From NCBI GenBank assembly GCA_006176705.1, contig QRFJ01000060.1, positions 932,798 through 996,797 on the forward strand: a DNA stretch of 64,000 bases, given 5' to 3'. The notes beneath the pieces were generated by a model. The model did not search any database. It was not told where the DNA came from and was given only the letters and a program-made list of their open reading frames with translations. Source of the stretch: Cocos nucifera (lineage: Eukaryota; Streptophyta; Magnoliopsida; Arecales; Arecaceae). The position numbers and the translations under genes are program-made. Shown piece after piece: positions 1 through 9,990 of the stretch. Each line of letters begins with the position of its first letter. The first letter of the stretch is position 1.

Positions 1-400
1 ATTCTTCTGACAGCGGTCATACTTCTTTACGTACTCTATGAAATTGTGAAACAAGATCGACCAATAGTACCCTTGCTGAAGTAGTTTTTGCGATAGAAAC
101 TTGGCTCCTATGTGACTTTCGTAGAGTCCCTCATACACCTCCCACAATGCGAGATTGGCCTCTGAAGGTTGGAGATATCTTAGCAACGAAAGCGAGTATG
201 ACCTCTTATACAACCTGCCCTCATACAAAACATAGCAAAAGACCTAATTCCCGAGTTTCCGAGCTTCTTTTGGGTCATGAGGAATGACCCCCTCCTTGAG
301 GTAGGCAACCAATGGGTCAATCCAGCTTGGCTCAAATTCTGTCTACAGAATGACCTAGGATTTTTCTGGGCTTGGGCACTTCAAAGTCTCCAAAAATACT
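1..400 (-). pseudogene. Element A integrase, zinc-binding N-terminal part (partial)
   Basis: Minus-strand translation gives the start of a gypsy integrase: the spacer after RNase H and the HHCC zinc-binding module. The first cysteine of the CxxC pair appears as tyrosine (YDRCQ), so the zinc site is probably lost. The stretch is collinear with 18090..18430 of element B. The catalytic core lies left of the window. No uninterrupted frame covers it. Confidence 0.6.
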
Positions 401-480
401 TCTTTGGATAGTTCGATTGGGATTGAAGTGGCCAATTTGGAGAGAAGATCGGCTCTTGCATTTTCTGCCCTCGAAATCTA

Positions 481-960
481 TCAAATGCCGAAACTGTCGA
501 AGGCCGGAGTCAAATCTTTCACTTTTTCAAGGTATCTCATCATGCTTTCCTCCCATGTCTTGTAGCTATCATTAACTTGGCCGACCACCAGCTGAGAATC
601 GCTATAGACTTGAAGTCGATCTATTTTTAATTTTCTTACTATTTTTAATTCGACGATCAATGCTTCATATTCGGTCCCATTGTTGGTCACAGAAAATTTG
701 AAGCGTAGTGTGTACTCGATGACGACTTCCTCGGAGCTGACCAAGACCAACCCCGCACCAGCTCCAATGGATTGGACAAACCATCCACGTGTAGAGCCCA
801 AAAGCCTTCGGAAAGATCGGCACTTTCCTCAGAAAGATTTGGTCGTGATAGCAGGGCATCGATCTCGCTCTATTCAAGCTCGGCTTCAATCGGAATGGTG
901 CATTCTAACACAAAATCTGTCAGTATCTTGGCCTTGATCGATGGCTGGGGTCGGTAGTTG
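481..960 (-). pseudogene. Element A second (archaeal-type) RNase H
   Basis: A 106-residue open stretch at 481..801 holds the motifs TNNGTEYEAL and YSDSQLVVGQ, which carry the conserved Glu and Asp of the extra RNase H found after the first one in Tat/Ogre/Retand elements. Upstream coding (to about 960) continues in another frame, so at least one frameshift is present. In a live element this domain would help degrade the RNA strand during reverse transcription. The equivalent domain of element B is the one split by copia element C. Confidence 0.7.
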
Positions 961-1345
961 ATGTCAAACTCTATGAGCTCGATTGTCCATTTTGTAATTC
1001 TTCCGAAAGCATTTGTTCGGTGAAGAACTACTTTTATTGGTTGGTCCATGAGGACTATTATGATGTGCTCCTGAAAATAAGGTTAGAGTCTCCTGACAGT
1101 AATTAGAAGAGAGTAAATTAATTTTTCTAGCCTAGAGTACCTGATCTCCGCACCCCTCAGGACCTGGCTCACGTAGTAGACCAATCGCTGCATCTTCGCT
1201 TCTTTCTTGATCAGGACTACCGCCAGAGCCACCAGGGAGATAGCTAGGTATAGGAATAATTTCTCTCCGGGTTCGAGCTTTGCCAACAGTGGGGGTAAGC
1301 CAAGGTAGTTTTTAAGCTCCTCGAACGCTTGTTGGCACTCCATCG
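961..1345 (-). pseudogene. Element A RT-linked RNase H
   Basis: The 86-residue open stretch at 1083..1343 begins with the CQQAFEELK motif that opens the RT-linked RNase H of gypsy elements and includes LFLYLAIS and VYYVSQVLRGAE. This is the first RNase H, joined to RT. The usual catalytic Asp in the LFLYLA position is absent. In many Tat elements this first copy is degenerate, the second RNase H being the conserved one. It joins the RT pseudogene at about 1346. Confidence 0.7.
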
Positions 1346-2110
1346 TTCAGCAGAAGTTCTTTGATTGCCTGAGAACTTGGAAGAAGGGCACACACATCAT
1401 TCGGCCGACCTTGAGACAGCGATTTAGGGATGCCACCTTTTCGATAAGACGCTGAACTTCTTTGATCATTTTTGGAGCAGTCATCTCTTGAAAGACTCAA
1501 ATTTTCTTGGGATTTGCTTCAATCCCTCATCTCGACACCATGAATCCTAGAAACTTTTCGAAAGTCACGTCAAAGGCACACTTGATCGATTCAGTTTCAT
1601 CTTGTGCTTTCTGAGTGCGCCGAAGGTCTCTTCAAGATGATGAGGTTGTCTGTTGAAGCTCGACTTTTGATGAGCATGTCATCCACGTACACCTCCATGT
1701 TGCGGTCGATCTGCTCCTTGAAGATCTTATTGACTAGGCGCTGGTACATTGCTCCTGCATTTTTGAGTCCAAAGGGCATAACCCTATAACAATAAAGATC
1801 ATGGTCAGTAAGGAAAGTAATTTTCTCCTTATCCTCAGATGCCATCCATATCTGGTTATAGCCGAAGAAGGCATTCATGAAGGTGAGGAGCTCGTGGTCC
1901 GAGGTCACATCCATCAGTTGATCAATCTTGGGTAGAGGATAGCTATCTTTCAGGCAGGCCTTGTTCAGCTTTTTGAAGTTAATGCACATCCTTCACTTAT
2001 TGTTAACTTTTTTGACGAGGATCACGTTTGAGATCTAGGTCAGATAATTAACCTTTCAGATGAATCCGACTTTGAGGAGCTTATCTACTTCTTCGACGAT
2101 TGCTTTCTGC
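1346..2110 (-). pseudogene. Element A reverse transcriptase
   Basis: The longest open part (1597..1989, 130 residues) runs from CINFKKLNKAC through GYNQIWMA and MPFGLKNAGAMYQRLVNKIF to the catalytic box VYVDDMLIKS. The YVDD motif is intact. The region below 1597 continues the thumb and connection in shifted frames, and the fingers lie above 1989. Stops and frameshifts inactivate the copy. Element B has the same domain at 29260..29960, with a stop just before its YVDD box. Confidence 0.8.
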
Positions 2111-2934
2111 CTCTCCGGAGCATGGTGGTGCATCTTTTCTTTTATCGACCGTTACTTCAAATCAACAGCCAACTGATGTTCTATGACCTCGACATCAATT
2201 TTCGGCGTGTCCGTTGGTATCTAGGTGAAGACGTTTGCATTTCTTCTGAGGAAAGCAACGAGTTGCTCCCGAACCTTGCCTACCAAGTTGGAGCCAATCT
2301 ACACCGCATGCTCCGCATTCCCATCATTTAAAGGTACAGAGATGAGGTCCTCCATAGGCTCGCCCCGCTCCTTAGTGAGGTCATTGCGGGCATCCAGTTC
2401 GTCAACAAGATAAGTGTTGAACCGCTCTTTTTTATGTAGGGTGATTGAGTAGCAGTGCCTCACCAGAGCCTGATCTCCCCTGACCTCTTCAATCCCGTGA
2501 TTTGTCAAAAACTTCATCTTCAAATAATAGATTGATACCACCGCCCGAAGTGCATTTAGACCAGATCAATCGAGAATGGCATTGTAGGTGGATGGAGTCC
2601 TCACGACTAGAAAATTGACCTGCGCTTTAGCCAGTTTTGGGCGTTGCCCTACAGTCACAGTCAAAGTTATTATGGCCTCAACTGGTACGGCATTGCCAGT
2701 GAATCCTATCAGTGAGGAGTTCATAGGCCCCATGCGGTCATCGAGTAAGGACATTTTTGAAAAGGCATCGTAAAATAATACATCGATCGAGCTTTCATTT
2801 TCTACCAAAATGCGGCGTACATCATAGTCGACAATATTTAAAGAGATTACAACCACGTCATTATGTGAAAATTGGACCCCCTGGGCATCCGCCTCGATAA
2901 AGATCATGGATTCCTCAATCCTCCATCTCTTCAC
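2111..2934 (-). pseudogene. Element A aspartic protease and protease-RT linker
   Basis: The 122-residue stretch 2566..2934 is a gypsy retropepsin-like domain (VVISLNIVDYDV, then FYDAFSKM, then AQVNFLVV). The catalytic D-x-G-S position reads VENESS, so Asp is replaced by Glu and Gly by Glu. An in-frame stop at about 2560 separates it from the linker (2299..2541, with YYLKMKF), which normally continues without a break to RT. The catalytic loss suggests decay rather than one recent mutation. Confidence 0.7.
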
Positions 2935-4345
2935 CGATCTATCGGATCCGCTGGCCTCTCCTTATTGAAGTCCTCCCAAGATAGTATTGATGATGTCGAG
3001 AGGCAGCCGATCTTCTTGTTGGTCCTCTCCACTCGGTGGTAGCGCCCTCGATCGATCTTTCCCCTCTTCAGACCATCTTCATAGGAATTGACCAAGTCTA
3101 CCTCACCTGACGAGCTCTTCGATCTCATCCTGGAGTTGGATGCACTTCTCAGTGTCGTGGCCGTGGTCATGATGATAAAGACAGAACTTGTTGGGATTAC
3201 ACTTGCTGGGATGGAAACGCATCCTCTTCGGTCTCAAAAGTCATTACTTGATTTTCATCAGCACTTAAGCTTTCGAAGCATTAAGGAGGGCATAGTTATA
3301 AAATTTTCGTTGGAGAGAACCTCAGCGTGTCCTTCCATCGAGGCTTCCCCGCCCCCAAGCTCAATGGGGAGTTCGGGCCCGCTTGCACCCAGAAAAAGTC
3401 CGAAAATGCGATCGAGCTTCACTCAGCTTTTCTTCTTCGGTGGGCTTGCCCGATCCATCAATTCGTCGCTCACCACTGACTTCATCATCCTTAGCCTTGA
3501 AGGCCTCTTCAGCCTGAGCATAACCTTCAGTCCGAGCTAGCATGTCAGCAAAGTCCCTGGGATACTTTTTTTTCAGGAAGAATAGTAGATCATTCTTCTG
3601 AAGGCCATCCTTAAGAGCGGCCATGGCGATCGATTGGTCCAGATTTTGGATCTCCAATACGGCAGCATTAAATCGGATGACATAAGCTCGGATGGATTCT
3701 TCCTTCTTCTACCTGATGGTCATCAGGGAGTCTGAACCTCGATGTGGATGTCGACTGCTGACGAAATGGGCTGTGAACTGATGGCTCATCTGATCAAATG
3801 ATAAGATGGTACTCGACTTAAGTATCGAGTACCAGTTTCTGACAGCTTCCTTAAGGATAGAGGGGAAAGTCCGATACAAAATAACGTCTGGCACGTCGTG
3901 GAGCAACATCATCGTCCGAAAGGCTTTCAGATAGTCGACTGGATCGGTGGTCCCATCGTAACTCTCAAACTATGGGAGCTTGAAGTTCGGTGGGATCGAT
4001 TGCTGCATAATTTTCTATGAAAAAAGGGGTCAGTACAAATGTCATTATCGCGCGAGGAGGGAGTGTGACGGAGTTCTTCAATTTATCGGCTCATTTCTAA
4101 GAGCCTTTGATCCAATAGATCTTCACGATCTTTGATCTCCAGGATTTTCTAATGGAATAGATGCGAAGCTTTCCTCTGGGTCGAGTCGTGGTTCGAGCAG
4201 GGATCCTCCATCCTCTGCTTCCCCCTTCCGAGGATCGGAGGTCGGATAGCCTAAGTCGGCCATTCTTAGATCGGACCATAGGGCTCTGGGGAATCCTACA
4301 TCGATCGAGCCGATGTTGAAGCCTATCGATTCATGGCCTGCACCG
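2935..4345 (-). pseudogene. Element A gag
   Basis: Minus-strand pieces at 3709..3912 (AVRNWYSILKSSTI and SFDQMSHQF), 3361..3657 (DFADMLARTEGYAQAEEAF) and the zinc-knuckle-like stretch around 3080..3215 (YHHDHGHDTEKC) are the core of a Tat-type gag, the structural particle protein. The pieces lie in different frames. The start near 4345 is approximate because several stops fall in the first 400 bases after the LTR. Confidence 0.65.
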
Positions 4346-4882
4346 CCTCTGTGAGGCCATGAACCTGCTAGACAAGCAGGTTGAACTGTCCTGCATCCAC
4401 CATGATCACAGGCGGAACTTGAGTTGCTGGGGCTGGAGCGGGAGTAGATGGATCTGGATGGGATCGGATCATGGAGGCCGTCGATTATCGGATCGAAGCT
4501 CTCCTGGAGGGCATTTTCTCTCGAAAAAGAACTCTAGAGAGGAAGGAGGGAGATCTCTAAAGAGGGGAGAGAGAGATCGTCGTGGAGCGCTTCTTTAAGA
4601 ATAAGAAAATCTTAGAGGCAAAGGGCCCTCCTTCTAGCGTCAATTCTGTTATCGCAGAATCTGGTTGATGTCGGATCGAGCTGGAGTGGGAGAGGACGAG
4701 GTCGTCGTCGGTGATCTGCAAAATAAAATCTCATCCGGAGTCGGTGGTGGTGGCTCCAGTAGGATCCTCCAATGATGAAGTCAACTCTTCTGGTCAACAG
4801 AAATAGAGTGCTCAAAAATAAGTTCAGCAGAGTTTTAGAGGGGAGAGCTTAGAGCTTAGATAGAACATATTTGGAGGATCCC

Positions 4883-4889
4883 TTTTATA
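4883..4889 (-). promoter_or_regulatory. TATA box of element A LTR
   Basis: Minus-strand TATAAAAGGGATCC sits between the 72-bp array (U3) and the R/U5 part. The same box occurs at the equivalent place in both LTRs of element B. Transcription of the element would start roughly 30 bp further toward lower coordinates. Confidence 0.6.
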
Positions 4890-4939
4890 GACGAAGCTTG
4901 AATGATGGTGACGATCATACCGTCTGCTCAAGGCCGCGT

Positions 4940-5220
4940 GGGATTCGATATGAAGGAAGAGGTATCGTCAGACTGGTAGTGGCAGCCATATCGTCTGATC
5001 GTGGACCGCATGAAACTTATTATGGAGAGAGCGATGTCGTCAGACTGGCAGTGGCGGCCATATCGTTCGGTCGCGAACCGCATGGGGCTTACTATGGAGA
5101 GAGCGGCATCGTCAAACTAGCAGTGACGATCATGTCATCCGATCGTGGGCTGCATGAAACTTATTACGGAGAGAGCGACGTCGCCAAACTGGCAGTGGCG
5201 GCCATAGCATCTGGTGGGAG
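4940..5220 (-). repeat. 72-bp tandem array in element A U3 (four units)
   Basis: The anchor TCGTCAGACTGG or a close variant recurs at 4965, 5037, 5109 and 5181, an exact 72-bp spacing. Each unit also carries the TATGGAGAGAGCG segment. The array lies just upstream of the TATA box in transcription order, the usual place for enhancer repeats. Because 72 is divisible by three it creates a false open frame on the plus strand (4871..5275). Related, more diverged units occur in element B at about 12790..13030 and 32750..33010. Confidence 0.85.
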
Positions 5221-5286
5221 TATGCACTCAGGGCCCGACTGCAAGAGCGATTCAGAAAGAGTTCGGCTTTTATAGAAGTCCAACCG

Positions 5287-5780
5287 CTGGAGGAGTCCAT
5301 AAGAAATTCAGCTTTCATAGAAGCTCGATCGCTGAAGGAGTTCGGCTTCCATAGAAGCCTGGCTGCTGGAGGAGTCCGGAAGAAGTTTGACTTCCATAGA
5401 AGCCTAACCGCTGGAGAAGTCCGTAAGGAGTTTGGCTTCCATAGAAGCTCAGCCGCTGGAGGAGTCTGTAAGAAGTTTGACTTCCGTAGAAGTCTGGTTG
5501 CTGGAGGAGTCCGTATGGAGTTTGGCTTTTATAAAAGCTCGATCACTGGAGGAGTCCATAAGGAGTTCGGCTTCCATAGAAGTCCGATCGCTGGAGGAGT
5601 CCATAAGGAGTTTGGCTTCCATAGAAGTCTGACTGCTGGAGGAGTCCATAAGGAGTTCGACTTCTGTAGAAATCCGACCGCTGGAGGAGTCCATAAGGAG
5701 TTCGACTTTCGTAGATGCCCGACTGCTGGAGGAGTCCGTAAGGAGTTCGACTTCCATAGAAGCTCGACCACTGGAGGTCG
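5287..5780 (-). repeat. 45-bp tandem array in element A U3 (about 11 units)
   Basis: The CTGGA anchor recurs at 5366, 5411, 5456, 5501, 5546, 5591, 5636, 5681, 5726 and 5771, exactly 45 bp apart, with a further slightly irregular unit before. Units contain GGAGTCCATAAGGAG followed by GGCTTCCATAGAAG. The array opens frames on both strands (for example 5515..5787 plus and 5449..5871 minus) that encode 15-residue repeats and are not genes. Confidence 0.9.
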
Positions 5781-5910
5781 ACCGTAGAGAAGTTTGGCCG
5801 ACTAAAGAAGTTCGGCTAAGGCTCGCTCGCTGAAGCTCTTTCATGACTACCGATTGCATTAGACTGAGCATCAGACTGGACTTCGACGGGAGTGGGGTTT
5901 ATCTCCAACA

Positions 5911-7150
5911 GGAGCCAAGTTGGATGGATCCAATCATCGACTATTTGGTCAAGGGAGAATTGCCCTCCAACCCCATTCAAGCTCATGTAATCAAGTGACA
6001 AGCATTGTAGTATGTAATCCTTGACGGAAAGCTCTACAAGAAATCTTTTCCCCTACCTCTACTCTATTGTCTACGATCCTCTGAGGCCGATTATGCTTTT
6101 TGGAAAGTGCACGAGGGTATCTATGGTAATCATTTTGGGGGCAGATCACTGGCCTGTAAGCTCATTCAGTAAGAGACTATTGGCCGACCTTGTAGAAAGA
6201 AGTAATTGAGCTTTTCAAGCGATGTGAGCAATGGCAAAAATATGCCAACATCCAAAGAAGGCTGCCAATCGAGCTCACATCAATTATGGCTCCTTATCTT
6301 TTCACTATGTGGGGGATCGACATTCTTGGACATTCTCGCAAGTGACTGGATAAAAAAAGTTTCTAATCGTGGTGGTCGACTATTTCACCAAATGGATTGA
6401 AGTCGAATCCTTAGCACAGATAATCGAGGTAAAAATTTGGAACTTCATTTGAAAGTCGATTATATGTTGATTTGAACTTTCCTGAGTCATCATCACTGAT
6501 AATAGGTATTAGTTCGATAACCAGAAGCTTAAGAACTTTTGCTTGGAGCTCTACATCGATCATAGGCTCATTTCGGTAGCACACTCATAGTTTAATGGTG
6601 AAGCCAAAGTGACCAACCATACAATTCTAAAAGGGTTGAAGATCCGACTTGGCCAAATGAAGGGGTTATAGGTAGAGAAACTCTACAATATCCTATGGGC
6701 ATATCAGATAATGCCTTGAATAGTAATCGACAAAAAACCCTTCAACCTCACCTATGGAGCTGAAGTGGTCATGCCTGTTAAGATTGGTATACCATCGACA
6801 AAAATCGAGCTCTATGATGAATAGAAAAACCCTAATCAACTTTGAGCAAGTTTAGATCTATTTCAAGAGATAAGAGAAAGAGTTCAGATCATGATGGCTT
6901 TATACTAGCAATGACTACCCACTACTATAATGCTTGGGGCAAGTCCAAGGCCTTCCAACCCGGATATCTCATCCTCAGACGAGTGGAAGTGTCCAAATCC
7001 ATAGAATAAGGTAAGTTATCCCTGAACTAAAAAGGACTGTACCAAATTATAGAAGTCATTCGATTTGGAGCATACAAACTAGTAACCCTTGATGGCACTC
7101 TGATCCCATGGACATAAAACTCCAAAAATCTCTATATGTATTCGTAGTAA
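5911..7150 (+). pseudogene. Decayed plus-strand Ty3/gypsy integrase
   Basis: Plus-strand translation in shifting frames gives, in order, the integrase N-terminus (SWMDPIIDYLVKGELPSNP), LDGKLYK, a VHEGIYGNH-like zinc-module segment, a VDYFTKWIE-like core segment, and the C-terminal KGLYQIIEVIRFGAYKLVTLDGT chromatin-binding part ending near 7150. Many stops interrupt it. It points opposite to element A, whose 5' LTR ends at 5910 directly against it, so element A most likely inserted into this older gypsy element. The sequence upstream of the integrase is outside the window. Confidence 0.7.
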
Positions 7151-7628
7151 GGAGTGTAACCATTTTAACCTCATCAATAAAATTATTTTCTCCAAATTCA
7201 TCTTTTGTTTAAATGGCCAACTGAAGGGTTCTATCGAGATTGGTCCACGAAAGACTACTAAGGCCTAAACCCAAGGTAAGGACCAAAGATGGTGTAAGGA
7301 GCGAACCCTTCAAGGACCTCACATGGCTACTTAACACTCTTCATCTATGGATAAGTTGAGCAGAGGTTTACATGGACCAACTTTGGATCAACTTTGCATG
7401 AGGAGACCTTAAGTGAAAAAGTAATGACAACTCAATATTGGCATTGGACTAACAAAATGAAGAAATATTTTATTCAAAAAAATTGTACAAGATAATATCT
7501 ATTGGACGAGGTCAGTTACAATAAAAGAAAGAAAAACATAGGCTAGACCGGACGTCAAAGTGATGCGATTTCCAATGAAAGGTGTAGAGCTCCGACGATT
7601 CTCCTCAATAGTGTTAGAATAATTAGCA
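7151..7628. other. Untranslated remnant, no gene seen
   Basis: No coding similarity is visible. The first part is probably the 3' untranslated tail of the plus-strand gypsy fragment. The last part lies next to the minus-strand primer-binding-like site at 7629 and may be the leader of that element. The boundary between the two cannot be placed. Confidence 0.4.
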
Positions 7629-7640
7629 ACTCTGATACCA
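7629..7640 (-). promoter_or_regulatory. Primer-binding-site-like sequence (initiator tRNA-Met type)
   Basis: The minus strand reads TGGTATCAGAGT, one base from TGGTATCAGAGC, the site complementary to initiator tRNA-Met that follows the 5' LTR of most plant copia elements. It directly precedes an LTR-like stretch on the plus strand, as expected for a minus-strand element. Confidence 0.5.
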
Positions 7641-7642
7641 AT

Positions 7643-8690
7643 TATTATCCCCCATGGCTGCTCGAAATCACAGTCGAGGATCGATCTCTTACGTAGACCT
7701 AGGTGTTAAACCAGAAATATAAAGAAGTATAAGGGAAGGAGATGGCAACATTAGGTTTGGTGTTGGAACCAGAGAGAGAAGAGAGTGAGGAAGAAAAGCT
7801 CTATTATATTCTATATATTATAATTATTACAATACATTGATTTATATATCTTAGGGTTTTCACATAAACCTTAATAAATTCTAGCTCAAAAAATTCTCTT
7901 AGGCTAACCCAATACATGAAAGCACCCACCGAACCCATGTAAACCTATGTCTCATATGCTCTCATCTGATGGACTTAGTTCCAGTCTAAATCACGAGTTA
8001 GCTACCTTAAGATCTCTCAAATCAGACTTTAAGATATCTTGGATTAAATCCAATGCAAGTTTAAACAGAAAATCCCATGTAGATCTATTGCCATATCTAA
8101 GCCGGCTCGATGAAGACTCGAGCCAGCTCGACTACGTCTCATGCCACATATTTCTAAACATTATTTTCTATTTATCTGAGAGAGCTGACTTGATCTCAGT
8201 TTGAGCTAACTCGATCTCAATCCGACCTAGCTCAACCTGCATCAGAGCCAGCTCCACTTATGTGCCAGCCCCTTTTCTTGGCTGATACTTCTCTTGGCTT
8301 TGATTGTTTGCTCCATCTTGTATCCTAAAGTCTTCGGAGCACCAACCAAGCTCCTCAAGATTCTCAATATCCCATAGAGAGCTATATGCCATCTCTATCC
8401 TAGGACCACTCTTGTCTTAATCCTACGATCATATATATCCTAGTATCTCTGGAGCCAACTTCCTGACTCTTCCTGTGACTTTCCAAGGCTTTGGATCCAC
8501 CAATCCTTACAAATAGGACATCGGTGGCAATGTGGGCTCTTCTACTCTCAGAAACCCACTCATCTTCACGATGCACCTTCAAGAAGGATCGGAAAGCTAA
8601 ACCCACTAGGGGGTAAAACAACTCTATAGAGAGGATTAAGACCCCTCTACAGAGTATGATGCTAAAGCAACCCTCAGAGACTTGATGCAA
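7643..8690 (-). repeat. Putative LTR remnant of a minus-strand element
   Basis: Next to the primer-binding-like site lies about 1 kb without coding similarity. On the minus strand it holds a TATA-like stretch (GATATATAAATCA near 7840..7852) followed by a pyrimidine-rich stretch near 7765..7800, the usual LTR promoter and R layout. The far end is not defined; a break in similarity falls near 8690 where copia gag-like sequence begins. No second copy is present to prove LTR status. Confidence 0.35.
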
Positions 8691-9407
8691 CGGACATATA
8701 TTACTATACAAACATGTTGGGATTTGGTGAGTTGTCTGCCTAAGTTTCACATGCCTAGATCCTCAAATGCTCATAATGCTATTACCAGTGGAAATGATAT
8801 GTCTTCTATTGGTCACTCCCATAATATGTCTATAGACTTTCTGCAGCCTAATTTTTCTTCCAAGGAGTTCCTAATGAAGAAATTAAGCTCTTCATGGTAA
8901 ATTTGCTCCATTTGACAAATCAACTTCTTGCACCTCCTATGCACATTCAAGTATTCATTCATTTACTCATCATATATCTCTATCCTCATCTAGAACACCC
9001 TAGACCACATGACTGATATGATATCATTTTTCACTTTGTATGGTACTTGCTTTTGTAGAGATAGGGTGAGGATTGTTAGTACTTCTTCTACTATATCTAA
9101 TTATGACACTATTAACTTATAACTTATCATTGTCATCTACTATCCATGCATGTTCCTGACCTTTCCATTAATCTCCTCTTTATAAGCACTCTTGCAAAAT
9201 GATTAAATTATTGCATAGTTTTCTATCTTTCACATCTATCTTTCAGGACTTCGAGATGAAGAGAACAATTGTCATTGGTAAAGAAGTTGATAGGTTATAT
9301 CTCTTAAAATATAATGGTCCAATTTTCTTCCGCTTTCCAATCTTATAGTGAGACCATCGGTGCAAATAAAAATCAATTAATGTTCTAACATAATCAACTA
9401 GAACAAT
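8690..9407 (+). pseudogene. Element F (oldest copia), part 1: gag end, protease, pre-integrase
   Basis: Plus-strand fragments in several frames read CWDL...LPKFHMPRSSNAH (gag C-terminal type), a DHMT-like retropepsin stretch near 8990..9020, the HVPDLSINLLFIS segment near 9150, and RTIVIGKEVDRLYLLK near 9262..9310, which is the start of the GAG_pre-integrase domain of Ty1/copia polyproteins. Coding stops at the CACTA-like end at 9408 and resumes in the integrase at 35301. That collinearity is the main evidence that element G inserted into F. The copy is heavily mutated. Confidence 0.6.
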
Positions 9408-9990
9408 CACTATAAAAAAAAAAAAAATTTAACAATGGACAAAATTCATTGCTAATCCATTATTAATTCGTTTAGCAATAGATTAAATTCTCCATAGCTA
9501 ATTAACAACGAATTTCAAATCCGTTGCTATTCCATTGCTAAATTTTTTTTAGCAATAGAATTATTTTGTTACTCATTTTTGCATCATGAGTTTACGATCC
9601 AAATAATTTTGATAACTCTTTCATTGCAAATCAATTGCTAATTCATTATTAAACTTTTAAATTTTGATTATTAGTCCATTGATATTTCATTATAAAGCCA
9701 TTGCTATTATTTTAATATATCATTGCAAATTTGTTTCTATTTAATTGCTAAGAGTTTAGTATTTTGTTGTAACTCCATTTCTATTCCGTTGCTAAATTTT
9801 TTGGATTCCATTGTAAATCCATTTCTATTGTGTTGCAATTCCATTTCTAAGTCGTTATACAAATTTCAAATATTTGTTACTAATATATTATAAATTCATT
9901 GCTAATTCATAGATTCTAAATTTTTTTTTGTTGCTAATCCATTCATAAATTATTATTTTTTATATTTTTTATTATATTTTTAAAATATAA
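9408..9990. repeat. CACTA-like left terminus and subterminal repeats
   Basis: After the terminal CACTAT and A-run the next 500 bases are dominated by short repeats built from TTGCTAATCCATT, CCGTTGCTA and CATTGCTAA in varying forms. Such arrays next to the terminal inverted repeat bind the accessory transposition protein in En/Spm elements. That role is inferred from the family, not from this sequence. Confidence 0.6.

Larger units (their letters stand above)
1..4646 (-). mobile_element. Element A: Tat-type Ty3/gypsy retrotransposon, internal region
   Basis: Reading the minus strand from 4646 down, the order is gag, protease, reverse transcriptase, RNase H, a second RNase H, then the start of integrase, which runs off the window at position 1. 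This order and the doubled RNase H are typical of the Tat lineage of Ty3/gypsy elements. The 5' LTR follows at 4647..5910. Every domain is broken by stops or frameshifts, so the copy is dead. The homologous domains of element B (17150..31860) align collinearly and support the reading. The 3' LTR lies outside the window, so the target duplication cannot be checked. Confidence 0.85.
4647..5910 (-). repeat. Element A 5' LTR
   Basis: On the plus strand this begins TGTTATCGCAGAATC and ends TTTATCTCCAACA, giving TG...CA ends. It matches the LTRs of element B (12527..13625 and 32492..33623) at both ends and around the TATA box. Being on the minus strand, U3 lies at the high-coordinate end. U3 holds two tandem arrays (45-bp units at 5287..5780 and 72-bp units at about 4940..5220), then the TATA box, then R/U5. 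It is longer than the B LTRs mainly because of the longer arrays. Confidence 0.85.

Noticed and set aside
4871..5275. 134-residue open frame with 24-residue repeats
   Set aside because: It is the 72-bp LTR array read in a frame that cannot meet a stop; no start context, domain or counterpart outside the LTR.
5449..5871. 140-residue minus-strand and 90-residue plus-strand open frames over the same bases
   Set aside because: Both come from the 45-bp LTR array. Open frames on both strands at once are the mark of a repeat period divisible by three.
7947..8204. 85-residue plus-strand frame
   Set aside because: No retroelement or host domain seen; lies in the putative LTR remnant.
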